A stretch of DNA of 64,000 nt, from the NCBI RefSeq assembly GCF_005405925.1, contig NZ_BJHV01000001.1, forward strand, positions 7,378,001 to 7,442,000, written 5' to 3'. Position 1 is the first letter of the stretch, and every line of letters starts with the position of its first letter. The DNA is from Streptomyces antimycoticus (lineage in GTDB: Bacteria; Actinomycetota; Actinomycetes; Streptomycetales; Streptomycetaceae). The notes beneath the pieces were generated by a model. That model saw only the letters and a list, made by a program, of their open reading frames with translations, did no database searches and was not told where the DNA came from. Positions 37,512 to 47,366 of this stretch are shown here, piece by piece. Made by a program: the position numbers and the translations under genes.

Positions 37512-38264
37512 ATGCTGATCGCCGCCGCCGTCTGCCCGTGTCCGCCGCTGCTGGTGCCCGAGGTCGCCGCCGGAGCCGCTCCCGAGCTGGACGGGCTGCG
37601 CGCGGCATGCGCCGAGGTCGTTCGCGCCCTCGCGGCGGCGCGTCCGGAGCGCCTGATCGTGGTGGGGCCCGCCGAGCGCGCCGGGCGCGGACCGCATGCG
37701 CAGGGCGCGGCCGGATCGTTCCGCGGCTTCGGTGTGGAGGTGGATGTGCGGCTGGCCGCGCCGGCGGCGGACGGGGCGTCCGGCGGCGACGATGCCGCGG
37801 GGCAGGGTCCCTCGCCCTCGCTGCCACTCTCGCTGGCGGTCGCCGCCTGGTTGCTGGAGCACGCGGGGTGGGACCCGGCGGTGCCCGTCGAGGGGCTGGG
37901 TGTGGGGGAACCTCTCGCGGCCGAGCGGTGTATTGAAGTGGGAAGGGAGCTCGCCGGGCGGGCGGAGCGAATGGCGTTGCTGGTGATGGGCGACGGCACC
38001 GCATGCCGCACGTTGAAGGCGCCGGGCTATCTCGACGAGCGGGCGGCCCCGTTCGATGCCGAGGTGGCGCGGGCGCTGGCGGCCGCCGACACCGGGGCGC
38101 TGGCGGCGCTCGACGAGGAGTTGGCGTACGAGCTCAAGGCGGCGGGCCGCGCGCCGCTGCAGGTGCTCGCGGGGGCGGCCGAGGGGGCGGCCCTGAAGGG
38201 GGAGTTGCGGTATGACGAAGCGCCGTACGGCGTGGGGTATTTCGTGGCGACCTGGTCGTCCTAG
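37512..38264 (+). CDS. class III extradiol dioxygenase subunit B-like protein
   Basis: A 250-residue protein resembling LigB-type extradiol dioxygenase and MEMO folds (LIAAAVCPCPPLLVPEVA, RLIVVGPAERA, LLVMGDGTACRTLKAPGYLD). The usual metal-binding His pair of active LigB enzymes is not evident: the expected His near the N-terminus is replaced by Cys-Pro, so catalysis is doubtful. Start ATG 37512 is 22 bases after miaB. The position between miaB and miaA is conserved in Streptomyces, but function is unknown. Confidence 0.75.
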   Translation: MLIAAAVCPCPPLLVPEVAAGAAPELDGLRAACAEVVRALAAARPERLIVVGPAERAGRGPHAQGAAGSFRGFGVEVDVRLAAPAADGASGGDDAAGQGPSPSLPLSLAVAAWLLEHAGWDPAVPVEGLGVGEPLAAERCIEVGRELAGRAERMALLVMGDGTACRTLKAPGYLDERAAPFDAEVARALAAADTGALAALDEELAYELKAAGRAPLQVLAGAAEGAALKGELRYDEAPYGVGYFVATWSS

Positions 38265-38270
38265 CCCGCT

Positions 38271-38302
38271 CGCGGCCGTGGAGCGTCCGCTCCACGGCCG
38301 CG
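38271..38302. terminator. bidirectional terminator
   Basis: A perfect 14-bp inverted repeat (38271-38284 and 38289-38302) with loop GTCC, 6 bases after a plus-strand stop and 74 bases from the end of the convergent minus-strand gene. Confidence 0.85.
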
Positions 38303-38375
38303 TACCGGCGGGGTCGGCCGTCTGGGCCCGGCGTCGCCCGCCCCCGACATGGGCGCCGTCCTGGCCTGGCCGGCT

Positions 38376-38618
38376 TTATTCGTCGCGCTTGCGCTTGGGC
38401 TTGTCCTCTTCCATGTGCGAAAGGCGGTTGAGAGCGCCCTTCGCCTTGCCCCTGCCAGTCTCGATCTTGGCGCTGTACTTGCCCTTGGTCCTGGTGTCGA
38501 CCGTCTTGGCCGCCTTCTCCAGGCCCCGCTCGATCCTGGCCTCGTGCTGCTGCGCAAGGCTGCCGGCCTTGCCCTTCATCTGACCGGCCTTGGCCTTGAG
38601 ATTGTCCATCAGGCCCAT
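38376..38618 (-). CDS. small MT0933-like antitoxin family protein
   Basis: An 80-residue, very Lys-rich basic protein (MGLMDNLKAKAGQMKGKAG; ends KPKRKRDE) of predicted long helices. This resembles the MT0933-like antitoxin family and is often annotated as antitoxin in Streptomyces. No toxin-like partner gene is adjacent, so an actual antitoxin role is unproven; a DNA-associated or stress protein is equally possible. Confidence 0.72.
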   Translation of the reverse strand: MGLMDNLKAKAGQMKGKAGSLAQQHEARIERGLEKAAKTVDTRTKGKYSAKIETGRGKAKGALNRLSHMEEDKPKRKRDE

Positions 38619-38642
38619 GTGCCACCTACCCTCGTCGGCTGC

Positions 38643-38903
38643 CTATGTGCGGGCGCTCTCACCGGTCTCGCTGTCGGCCGCCTCGGCCGCGGACTGCTGC
38701 CTGGGGATCCCGGCGCCTTCACCCGCCGGGCTCTCCTTCCCGCTCCGCGCGGTTTCAGCCCCGTCGCCGGTCCCGGACACTGCCTCCGCCGTCATGGCGT
38801 CGGCCGTGACCTGGGCGTCCTGTGCGGACGGTGCCTTCTCGGACGAGCGGCTCGCCTCCTTCGGCACATGACGATCGCGACGAAACCTGGAAAACACGCC
38901 CAT
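38643..38903 (-). CDS. small hypothetical acidic protein
   Basis: An 86-residue protein with a basic start (MGVFSRFRRDR) and a long Ala/Glu/Ser-rich, probably disordered, remainder that ends SAAEAADSETGESART. ATG 38903 is chosen because the conserved start MGVFSRFRR begins there. Similar low-complexity proteins occur at this locus in other Streptomyces. No function can be assigned. It sits 24 bases upstream of the antitoxin-like gene and may be co-transcribed. Confidence 0.65.
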   Translation of the reverse strand: MGVFSRFRRDRHVPKEASRSSEKAPSAQDAQVTADAMTAEAVSGTGDGAETARSGKESPAGEGAGIPRQQSAAEAADSETGESART

Positions 38904-39086
38904 AACTACTCCATACCTTACTCGTGCGGGCGAAATCCCGTGCCGCTCGGAGCGTTCCCTTGCGCCGCGCGCGGAGGCCGATGAGCTGAACCGGCCCCCG
39001 GAACCTCGCAAGGGGGCAACGAACCCGTCGGTGCCCCGTCACGTCACTCATTCGAGGAGACCCCCGGCGTTTGCGAGACTGGCCCG

Positions 39087-40025
39087 GTGAATACTGCAGG
39101 CCACCCGCCGCGAGTCATCGCCGTCGTCGGCCCCACCGCGGCCGGAAAGTCCGATCTGGGCGTCGCGCTCGCCAGACATCTCGACGGCGAGGTCGTCAAC
39201 GCCGACTCCATGCAGCTCTACCGGGGCATGGACATCGGCACCGCCAAGCTGACGGAGGACGAGCGGCAAGGGGTGCCACACCGGCTGCTGGACATCTGGG
39301 ACGTCACCCAGACCGCGAGCGTCGCCGAGTACCAGCGGCTGGCCCGCGCCGAGATGGACCGCCTGCTCGACGAGGGCCGCACCCCCATCCTGGTCGGCGG
39401 ATCCGGCCTCTACATCCGCGGGGCCATCGACGCGCTGGAGTTCCCGGGCACCGACCCCGCCGTCCGGGCCCGGCTCGAGGCCGAGCTGGAGGAGCGGGGC
39501 TCCGGGCTCCTGCACGCCCGGCTCGCCGCCGCCGACCCCGAGGCGGGGCGCGCGATCCTGCCCAGCAACGGCCGCAGGGTGGTCCGGGCGCTGGAGGTCA
39601 TCGAGATCACCGGCCGCCCCTTCACCGCCAATCTGCCCGGGCACGAGGCGGTCTACGACACGCTTCAGATCGGAGTCGACGTCGAGCGGCCCGAGCTGGA
39701 CGAGCGGATCGCCCTGCGGGTGGACCGGATGTGGGACGCCGGGCTGGTCGAGGAGGTCCGCCTGCTGGAGGCCGCCGGGCTGCGCTCGGGCCGCACCGCC
39801 TCCCGCGCCCTCGGCTATCAGCAAGTGCTCGCCTCGCTCGCGGAGGAGTGCACCGAGGAGGAGGCGAGGGCCGAAACCGTGCGCGCCACCAAGCGGTTCG
39901 CGCGCCGCCAGGATTCCTGGTTCCGCCGCGATCCCCGGGTCCACTGGCTCAGCGGAGCCGCCGACCGCAGAGGGGAACTCCTGGCGAGCGCACTCGCGTT
40001 GGTTGAACGGGCGGTCACAGCCTGA
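39087..40025 (+). CDS. miaA: tRNA dimethylallyltransferase MiaA
   Basis: A 312-residue enzyme that transfers a dimethylallyl group to A37 of tRNAs reading U-starting codons, the step before MiaB. P-loop VVGPTAAGKSDL near 15, the DSMQLYRGMDIGTAK motif, HRLLDIWD, GGSGLYIRG and ATKRFARRQDSWFRRD are all intact. GTG 39087 starts the gene. Confidence 0.96.
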   Translation: MNTAGHPPRVIAVVGPTAAGKSDLGVALARHLDGEVVNADSMQLYRGMDIGTAKLTEDERQGVPHRLLDIWDVTQTASVAEYQRLARAEMDRLLDEGRTPILVGGSGLYIRGAIDALEFPGTDPAVRARLEAELEERGSGLLHARLAAADPEAGRAILPSNGRRVVRALEVIEITGRPFTANLPGHEAVYDTLQIGVDVERPELDERIALRVDRMWDAGLVEEVRLLEAAGLRSGRTASRALGYQQVLASLAEECTEEEARAETVRATKRFARRQDSWFRRDPRVHWLSGAADRRGELLASALALVERAVTA

Positions 40026-40127
40026 TCACGTCATGGCATCGGGACGCTCAGCTCGTCATTCGGGCCCCGGCGGGCATGCCATCATCAAGCTCCGATCGTG
40101 CCGTGGTGTCTGGAGTTGGGAGGGCGT

Positions 40128-40634
40128 GTGGCGATGGAGGCCGGCCCTCGCGACGCATCGCAGCAATCGCCGCACGGAGACGCGGGGCCGCTGACCCCCG
40201 ACGGCCCCGATGAGGCCGGAGAAGCGCTCCACGAACCCGGCGCACCGGTCCTCGAGACCGGCTCCGAGGATCCGGAGGGCGCGGGATCCGTCTCCGGGGA
40301 GTCCTTCCGGGAGCTGCGCCCGCCGCGCCGGCTGCGGATCTGGCAGATCGCCCCGATCGTCGGCCTCGCCATCCTGGGCTCGCTGATGTTCGCCTTCCCG
40401 CTCGCCTTCGAGTTCGGCGACGGAGGGGCGGTCGTGGCCATGCTCGGCCTGCTGCTGAGCTGCTGCGCGGCGGGCTGGGGCCTGATGGCCGCCCGCCGGG
40501 TGGGCTACACCTGGCCGGGCCTTCCTCCCAGAGGCTCCGGACGCCGCCCGGACTGGCGCTTCGTCGTGCTCTACGTGGTGATCGTGGCCCTGCTGGCCGC
40601 CCTCACCTTCTGGCGGGTGGCCCGCCTCCGCTAG
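40128..40634 (+). CDS. hypothetical membrane protein between miaA and dapF
   Basis: About 168 residues. The first about 65 are acidic and disordered; then RIWQIAPIVGLAILGSLMF, VVAMLGLLLSCCAAGWGLMA and FVVLYVVIVALLAAL form three membrane segments. GTG 40128 is chosen because GGGAGG lies 4-5 bases upstream; ATG 40134 is the alternative. Conserved in position in Streptomyces; function unknown. Confidence 0.72.
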   Translation: MAMEAGPRDASQQSPHGDAGPLTPDGPDEAGEALHEPGAPVLETGSEDPEGAGSVSGESFRELRPPRRLRIWQIAPIVGLAILGSLMFAFPLAFEFGDGGAVVAMLGLLLSCCAAGWGLMAARRVGYTWPGLPPRGSGRRPDWRFVVLYVVIVALLAALTFWRVARLR

Positions 40635-40778
40635 GCCCCCTCCGGCGCATCCTCGCGGCCTTACGGCGCCCGCCTCGGCGCCTCGCGGCGGTGCGCTCGC
40701 CCCGGCCCTGCGGCCCGCCCGGGGCCGACGGCCCGGGCACGGCGGGACGGCGCACGCGGTCCCCCGTAGGATCGAGGG

Positions 40779-41711
40779 ATGAGCACCGCACCACGGCTGT
40801 CCTTCCTCAAGGGTCACGGCACCGAGAACGACTTCGTCATCGTCCCCGACCTGGACGGCAGCCTGGAGCTGTCCGCGGCCGCCGTCGCCCGGATCTGCGA
40901 CCGCCGCGCCGGTATCGGCGGTGACGGGCTGATCCGCGTCGTGCGCGCATCGGCACACCCCGAGGCGCGGGCCATGGCCGACCAGGCCGAGTGGTTCATG
41001 GACTACCGCAACAGCGACGGCAGCATCGCCGAGATGTGCGGCAACGGGGTCCGCGTCTTCGCCCGGTATCTGCAGCGGGCCGGGCTCGCCGAGGCGGGCG
41101 ATCTCGCGGTCGCCACCCGGGCCGGGGTGCGCCGGGTCCACATCGCCAAGGACGCCGGGGACGCCGCGCAGCCGGTCGAGGCAACGGCGGGGTCCGACGG
41201 TCCGATCACCGTGGTGATGGGCGAGGCCACGCTGCCCGGGCCCGGCCCCGAGGCGGAGATCACGGTCACGGTCGGTGAGCACAGCTGGCCCGCGCGCAAC
41301 GTGAACATGGGCAACCCGCACGCGGTCGCCTTCGTCGACGATCTCGCCCAGGCCGGTGATCTGCTCGCGGCCCCCGCCGTGCGCCCCGCCTCCGCGTACC
41401 CCCACGGCACCAATGTCGAATTCGTCGTCGACCGCGGCCCGCGCCATGTCGCGATGCGGGTGCATGAGCGCGGCTCCGGTGAGACCCGCTCCTGCGGCAC
41501 CGGCGCCTGCGCCGTGATGGTGGCCGCGGCGCGCCGTGACGGGGCCGACCCGGCGGTGACCGGCCACCCCGTCACGTACACCGTGGACGTCCCCGGAGGG
41601 CGGCTTGTGATCAGTGAACGGCCAGACGGTACGGTGGAGATGACCGGCCCTGCCGTGATCGTGGCCGAGGGGGAACTGGATCCCGCTTGGCTGGGCACGG
41701 ACCTCGGCTGA
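40779..41711 (+). CDS. dapF: diaminopimelate epimerase
   Basis: A 310-residue enzyme that converts LL- to meso-diaminopimelate for peptidoglycan and lysine synthesis. Streptomyces walls use LL-diaminopimelate, so the product mainly feeds lysine. Catalytic cysteines are Cys87 (AEMCGNGVRV) and Cys239 (TRSCGTGACAV); FLKGHGTENDFV opens the first half. Length is slightly above the usual 275-290. Confidence 0.96.
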   Translation: MSTAPRLSFLKGHGTENDFVIVPDLDGSLELSAAAVARICDRRAGIGGDGLIRVVRASAHPEARAMADQAEWFMDYRNSDGSIAEMCGNGVRVFARYLQRAGLAEAGDLAVATRAGVRRVHIAKDAGDAAQPVEATAGSDGPITVVMGEATLPGPGPEAEITVTVGEHSWPARNVNMGNPHAVAFVDDLAQAGDLLAAPAVRPASAYPHGTNVEFVVDRGPRHVAMRVHERGSGETRSCGTGACAVMVAAARRDGADPAVTGHPVTYTVDVPGGRLVISERPDGTVEMTGPAVIVAEGELDPAWLGTDLG

Positions 41712-41848
41712 CAGTTCCCTCGAATGGGTGATCCGTTTCACTCTGGGCGAGAGCCGGTCGGCCGTGCGTGATGGGCTCGATAGCATCAAGCACCGGCCCC
41801 GGGGGAGTACCCACGCCGGTTGACGCTCGACGCCGCCGGAGGTTGCCC

Positions 41849-44044
41849 ATGAGCGCAGAGGCCACCGACCAGGCCCCGTTCGGCCGCAGGCGCGGTCTCC
41901 CCCGCATCGACCTGCGCAATCTCCGCAGGTTCAGCCGGGCGGCCCTGCTGGGCCCGGCCTCCCGCGGCCGACTGCCGGACGCGATCGAGCATGTGGCCAA
42001 GGTCCACCGCGCACACCATCCCGGAGCCGATCTGGATGTGCTCCGCAAGGCGTATGTCCTGGCCGAGTCCTCCCACCGCGGCCAGATGCGCAAGAGCGGT
42101 GAGCCGTACATCACCCATCCGCTGGCCGTCACGCTGATCCTCGCCGAACTGGGCGCCGAGACCACCACGTTGACCGCCTCACTGCTCCACGACACCGTCG
42201 AGGACACCGAGGTGACCCTCGATCAGGTGGGGGAGGAGTTCGGCGAGGAGGTCCGCTATCTCGTCGACGGCGTCACCAAGTTGGAGAAGGTCGACTACGG
42301 CGCGGCGGCCGAGCCCGAGACCTTCCGCAAGATGCTCGTGGCCACGGGCAACGACGTCCGGGTGATGTCGATCAAACTCGCCGACCGGCTGCACAACATG
42401 CGCACCCTCGGCGTGATGCGCCCCGAGAAACAGGTGCGCATCGCCAAGGTCACCCGCGATGTGCTGATCCCGCTCGCCGAGCGGCTCGGGGTGCAGGCGC
42501 TCAAGACCGAGCTGGAGGACCTGGTCTTCGCCATCCTCCACCCCGAGGAGTACGCGCAGACCCGCAAGCTCCTCCAGGCCCACGCCGGGCGCCCCGACCC
42601 GCTGGCCCACGCCGCCGAGGACGTACGGGGCGTGCTGCACGAGGCCGGCATCACCGCCGAAGTCCTGGTCCGGCCGCGGCACTTCGTCTCCGTCCACCGG
42701 GTCGGGCTCAAGCGTGGCGAGCTGACCGGCACCGACCTCGGCCGCCTCCTCGTCCTCGTCTCCGACGACGCGGACTGCTACGCGGTCCTGGGCGAACTGC
42801 ACACCTGCTTCACTCCGGTGATCTCGGAGTTCAAGGACTTCATCGCGGTCCCCAAGTTCAACCTCTACCAGTCGCTGCACACGGCCGTTGCCGGGCGCGA
42901 CGGCGAGGTCACCGAGGTCCTCATCCGCACCCATCAGATGCACCGGGTCGCGGAGGCCGGAGTGATCGCCCTCGGCAATCCGTACACTCCGACGGAGGGC
43001 GCCGACGCCCCCGAGGGCGAGCGGGCCGACCCGACCCGCCCCGGCTGGCTGTCCCGGCTGCTCGACTGGCAGAGCGCCACCCCGGACCCCGACCTCTTCT
43101 GGACCTCGCTCCGCGACGACCTAGCCCAGGACCGGGAGATCACGGTCTTCCGCTCCGACGGCGGGACGCTCGGCCTGCCCGCGGGCGCGAGCTGTGTGGA
43201 CGCCGCGTACGCGCTGTACGGCGAGGACGCCCACTCCTGTATCGGCGCCCGGGTCAACGGCCGGATCGCGACCCTGAGCACGGTGCTGCGCGACGGCGAC
43301 ACCCTGCAGCTCCTGATGGCAGGCGACAGCCGGGACGCCGCCTCCCACGGCCCCTCGCCGGAGTGGCTCGACCACGCCCGCACCCCGGCCGCCCGCATCG
43401 CCATCAACCGCTGGCTGGCCGCCCACCCGGCGCCGCAGCCCGCGCAGCACGAGTCCCGAGAGCCTGAGGCGGAGTCCGCCTCCACGCTCTCCGGGCAGGA
43501 CGCGCAGGGCTCGCAGGCTTCGCAGGGCGGCGAGACCGCCGTCCCCGCGGCCGGGGTGGTCCGCCCCGAGGCGGGCATCATCGTCGACCGACCCGGCGCG
43601 ACCGTACGGCTCGCCCGCTGCTGCACCCCCGTGCCGCCCGACGCGGTCACCGGCTTCGCGGTCCGCGGCGGGGCCGTCACCGTGCACCGCGAGCGGTGCC
43701 CCGGAGTGGCCCGGATGATCGCGGCCGGGCGCACGGCCGTCGGGGTGCGCTGGGCGGACGAGGACGACGGGGACGGGGGCGCCGACTATCGCGTGACCCT
43801 CTTCGCGGAGGCGTTCAGCAGGCCGCATCTGCTCGCTGATCTCACCGAGGCCATCGCCGCCGAGGGCGCGGAGGTGGTCGCGGCCGCCGTCGAACCGCCC
43901 CGTGAGCAGCGCGTCCGGCACACCTACACGCTCCAGCTGCCCGACGCGAGCAGGCTGCCGACGCTGATGAGGGCCATGCGGAACGTCCCCGGGGTCTATG
44001 ACGTGACACGCGAGGGCCGCAGTGTGGCCGCGGCGCGCTCCTGA
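41849..44044 (+). CDS. rshA: RelA/SpoT-homologue (Rsh), hydrolase domain intact, synthetase diverged
   Basis: A 731-residue (p)ppGpp enzyme. The HD hydrolase domain is intact (His76 in SSHRGQMRKSGEPYITHP; His114-Asp115 in LLHDTVEDT; LADRLHNMRTL). The synthetase domain (about 260-380) keeps KFNLYQSLHTAV and an EVLIRT version of the E-x-Q-IRT motif, but the usual Arg after DL is Leu and the GIAAHW motif is absent. TGS, the CC domain (RCCTPVPPDAVTGF) and a C-terminal ACT follow. ATG 41849 is chosen because GGAGG lies 7 bases upstream. The symbol follows S. coelicolor rshA by synteny. It probably acts mainly as a ppGpp hydrolase. Confidence 0.88.
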   Translation: MSAEATDQAPFGRRRGLPRIDLRNLRRFSRAALLGPASRGRLPDAIEHVAKVHRAHHPGADLDVLRKAYVLAESSHRGQMRKSGEPYITHPLAVTLILAELGAETTTLTASLLHDTVEDTEVTLDQVGEEFGEEVRYLVDGVTKLEKVDYGAAAEPETFRKMLVATGNDVRVMSIKLADRLHNMRTLGVMRPEKQVRIAKVTRDVLIPLAERLGVQALKTELEDLVFAILHPEEYAQTRKLLQAHAGRPDPLAHAAEDVRGVLHEAGITAEVLVRPRHFVSVHRVGLKRGELTGTDLGRLLVLVSDDADCYAVLGELHTCFTPVISEFKDFIAVPKFNLYQSLHTAVAGRDGEVTEVLIRTHQMHRVAEAGVIALGNPYTPTEGADAPEGERADPTRPGWLSRLLDWQSATPDPDLFWTSLRDDLAQDREITVFRSDGGTLGLPAGASCVDAAYALYGEDAHSCIGARVNGRIATLSTVLRDGDTLQLLMAGDSRDAASHGPSPEWLDHARTPAARIAINRWLAAHPAPQPAQHESREPEAESASTLSGQDAQGSQASQGGETAVPAAGVVRPEAGIIVDRPGATVRLARCCTPVPPDAVTGFAVRGGAVTVHRERCPGVARMIAAGRTAVGVRWADEDDGDGGADYRVTLFAEAFSRPHLLADLTEAIAAEGAEVVAAAVEPPREQRVRHTYTLQLPDASRLPTLMRAMRNVPGVYDVTREGRSVAAARS

Positions 44045-44129
44045 GCGCCGCCGGACCGCCTGAACTCCTTCGGGTGGATCAAAGCCGGGAGCGACTGCGC
44101 CGGCGCCGGGGCGCTGGTAGCCGTAGGGC

Positions 44130-45710
44130 ATGACGTTTTCTTCGGGGCGCCGCCCCTGGCCGCCGCGCACCGGGCGCCGCAGGACCGCGCTGGTGGCCGC
44201 GGCCATGGCCGCCGTCTTCCTCGCGGTCGGCCCCTCCTCCGCCGCGGGGCCGGTATCGTCCACGCCCCCCGGGCCCCTGGGCATCGGCGACCCCCTCTTC
44301 CCGGAGCTCGGCAACCCCGGGTACGACGTCACGGCGTACGACATCGTGTTCGACTACCGCCGCCAGGACCGGCCGATCGACGCCGTCACCACCATCGACG
44401 CCCACACCACCGCCCCCCTGCGCACCGTCAACCTCGACTTCGCCCAGGGTGTCGTGGACTCGGTGCGGGTCGACGGGGCGCGGGCCCGGTTCGTGACGGC
44501 CGGTGAGGACCTGGTGGTCACGCCGTCCACCCCGCTCCGTAAGGGCGCCGCCTTCCGGGTCACCGTCCACCACACCAGCGATCCACAGGGCGGCACCAAC
44601 GGCGGCTGGGTCCGCACCAGCGACGGGCTGGTCATGGCCAACCAGGCCAACGCCGCCCACCGGGTCTTCCCCTGCAACGATCACCCCGCCGACAAGGCCC
44701 GCTTCACCTTCCGGATCACCGCTCCGAAGAGCCTTACGGTCGTCGCGGGCGGTCTTCCCGGACTGCGCATTCGCAAGGGATCGCGGACCACCTGGACGTA
44801 CCGCCTCGCCCATCCCATGGCCACCGAACTGGCGCAGATCTCCATCGGCCGCTCCGCCGTGCCGCGCCGCACCGGGCCCCATGGGCTGCCGGTGCGCGAC
44901 GTCGTGCCCGCGGCGGACCGCGCACGGCTGGAGAAGTGGCTCGCGCGCACTCCCGGACAGCTGGCCTGGATGGAGAAGAAGGCCGGGCGCTACCCGTTCG
45001 AGAACTACGGCGTCCTGATCGCCCACGCCACCACCGGCTTCGAGCTGGAGACACAGACGCTCTCCCTCTTCGAGCGCGATCTGTTCACCAGCGAGGAGCT
45101 GCCCCGGTGGTACATCGAATCGATCATGGTGCACGAGCTGGCGCACCAGTGGTTCGGCGACAGCGTCAGCCCGCGCCGCTGGTCCGATCTATGGCTCAAC
45201 GAGGGCCACGCCACCTGGTACGAGGCGCTGTACGCCGATGAGCGCGGTAAGGCGGGCCTGGAGCGGCGGATGCGCAAGGCGTACGAGCAGTCCGACGCCT
45301 GGCGGGCCGAGGGCGGGCCGCCCGCGGCCCCCAAACCGGCCGACTCCGGCCAGCAGATCGGCATCTTCCGCCCGGTCGTCTACGACGGCAGCGCGCTGGT
45401 GCTGTACGCACTGCGGCAGCGGATCGGCCGGACCGCCTTCGACCGGCTGGAGCGTGAATGGGTGCTCCGCCACCGCGACGGAGTGGCCTCGACCGCCGAC
45501 TTCATCAGGCTGGCCTCCCAGGTGGCGGGGCGTGACCTGAGCGGATTCCTCCGTCCCTGGCTGTACGGCAAGAAGACGCCGCCGATGCCGGGACACGCCG
45601 ACTGGCGACCGACGGCGAAGGAGAGCACGAAGGGCGCCGCACTGCCGGGCGCCCGGGCAGGGCGGCACGCGGTGCGTTACGCGGTGCCATGGGCCGTGAA
45701 ACCAGGGTGA
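44130..45710 (+). CDS. secreted M1-family zinc metallopeptidase
   Basis: A 526-residue aminopeptidase with an N-terminal Sec-type or Tat-like signal (RRRTALVAAAMAAVFLAVGPSSAAG). The zinc site is HELAH (His335, His339) with Glu358 18 residues after the motif (LWLNEGHATWYE). A GAMEN-like exopeptidase motif is not obvious (ATTGFELETQT takes its place), as is usual in this bacterial subgroup. Expected to trim N-terminal residues from peptides outside the cell. Confidence 0.9.
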   Translation: MTFSSGRRPWPPRTGRRRTALVAAAMAAVFLAVGPSSAAGPVSSTPPGPLGIGDPLFPELGNPGYDVTAYDIVFDYRRQDRPIDAVTTIDAHTTAPLRTVNLDFAQGVVDSVRVDGARARFVTAGEDLVVTPSTPLRKGAAFRVTVHHTSDPQGGTNGGWVRTSDGLVMANQANAAHRVFPCNDHPADKARFTFRITAPKSLTVVAGGLPGLRIRKGSRTTWTYRLAHPMATELAQISIGRSAVPRRTGPHGLPVRDVVPAADRARLEKWLARTPGQLAWMEKKAGRYPFENYGVLIAHATTGFELETQTLSLFERDLFTSEELPRWYIESIMVHELAHQWFGDSVSPRRWSDLWLNEGHATWYEALYADERGKAGLERRMRKAYEQSDAWRAEGGPPAAPKPADSGQQIGIFRPVVYDGSALVLYALRQRIGRTAFDRLEREWVLRHRDGVASTADFIRLASQVAGRDLSGFLRPWLYGKKTPPMPGHADWRPTAKESTKGAALPGARAGRHAVRYAVPWAVKPG

Positions 45711-45830
45711 CGGCCCGGCCGCCGCGTGCGACCATCAAGGAGTCGGCGTCGCGACCGGCCCCGGCGGGGAATCCCGCGGGCTCGCCACGCGTTGTCGACA
45801 GTGACGGTATTCCACGACGTAAGGATTCCT

Positions 45831-47332
45831 TTGACCCACTCCTCTTCCCTTCCGCAGGACCGGCAGCGACCCGCCGAGAGCCTTCGGGCCGACGCCCTGA
45901 TGGAAGAGGACGTCGCCTGGAGTCACGAGATCGACGAGGAGCGTGACGGCGACCAGTACGACCGCTCCGACCGTGCCGCGCTGCGGCGTGTGGTGGGGCT
46001 GTCCACCGAGCTCGAGGACATCACCGAGGTCGAGTACCGGCAGCTGCGCCTGGAGCGCGTGGTGCTGGTCGGCGTATGGACCTCCGGCACGGCGCAGGAC
46101 GCGGAGAACTCCCTGGCGGAGCTGGCCGCGCTCGCCGAGACCGCCGGTGCCCTGGTGCTCGACGGCGTGATCCAGCGGCGCAACAAGCCGGATCCCGCCA
46201 CCTACATCGGCTCCGGCAAGGCCGAGGAACTGCGCGACATCGTGGTCGAGTCCGGTGCCGACACCGTGGTCTGCGATGGTGAGCTGAGCCCCGGCCAGCT
46301 GATCCACCTCGAGGACGTCGTCAAGGTCAAGGTGGTCGACCGGACCGCCCTGATCCTCGACATCTTCGCCCAGCACGCCAAGTCCCGAGAGGGTAAGGCG
46401 CAGGTCTCGCTCGCCCAGATGCAGTACATGCTGCCGCGGCTGCGAGGCTGGGGTCAGTCGCTGTCCCGGCAGATGGGTGGCGGTGGCTCCGGATCCTCGG
46501 GCGGCGGTATGGCCACCCGTGGTCCCGGTGAGACCAAGATCGAGACGGACCGGCGTCGCATCCGCGAGAAGATGGCGAAGATGCGCCGCGAGATCGCCGA
46601 GATGAAGACCGGCCGCGACATCAAGCGGCAGGAGCGCCGGCGTCACAAGGTCCCCTCCGTCGCCATCGCCGGATACACCAACGCGGGCAAGTCCTCGCTG
46701 CTCAACCGGCTCACCGGTGCGGGCGTGCTGGTGGAGAACGCACTGTTCGCCACCCTCGACCCGACTGTGCGCCGGGCCGAGACCCCAGCGGGCGGCTCTA
46801 CACACTGGCGGACACCGTCGGGTTCGTGCGGCACCTTCCGCACCACCTGGTGGAGGCGTTCCGGTCCACGATGGAGGAGGTCGGCGACGCCGACCTGATC
46901 GTCCATGTGGTGGATGGCTCGCATCCGGCACCGGAGGAGCAGCTGGCCGCCGTGCGCGAGGTGATCCGCGATGTGGGCGCGGTCGACGTGCCCGAGATCG
47001 TCGTGATCAACAAGGCGGATCTGGCCGATCCGCTGGTGGTGCAGCGGCTGCTGCGCATGGAGCGGCGCGCCATGGCGGTGTCGGCCCGCAGCGGGCTGGG
47101 CATCGACGAGCTGCTCGCGGTGATCGACGAGGAGCTGCCCCGGCCCCAGGTCGAGATCGAGGTCCTGCTGCCGTACACCGACGGCAAGCTGGTCGCGCGC
47201 ACCCACGTCGAGGGTGAGGTGCTCTCCGAGGAGCACACCCCCGAGGGCACGCTGCTCAAGGCACGGGTGCACGAGGAGCTAGCGGCGGAGCTGCGGCGCT
47301 TCGTACCGGCCGCGGCCGCCGGACAGCACTAG
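45831..47332 (+). pseudogene. hflX: ribosome-associated GTPase HflX, apparent -1 frameshift
   Basis: HflX splits stalled ribosomes under heat stress. TTG 45831 is chosen because AAGGA lies 5 bases upstream. The first frame carries the N-terminal domain (LVGVWTSGTAQDAENSL), the glycine-rich helical linker, and G1 AGYTNAGKSSLLNRL up to DPTVRRAETP. The rest (VGFVRHLPHHLVEAFRSTMEEV, G4 VINKAD, C-terminal domain) is one frame earlier. Adding one C to the CCCC at 46783-46786 restores a 500-residue protein. The span of 1502 bases is one short of a multiple of three. Codon use stays normal on both sides, which favours sequence error over decay. Confidence 0.85.
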
Positions 47333-47366
47333 CCACGACGGGCAGCACGGCGAAGGCACGACAGGC

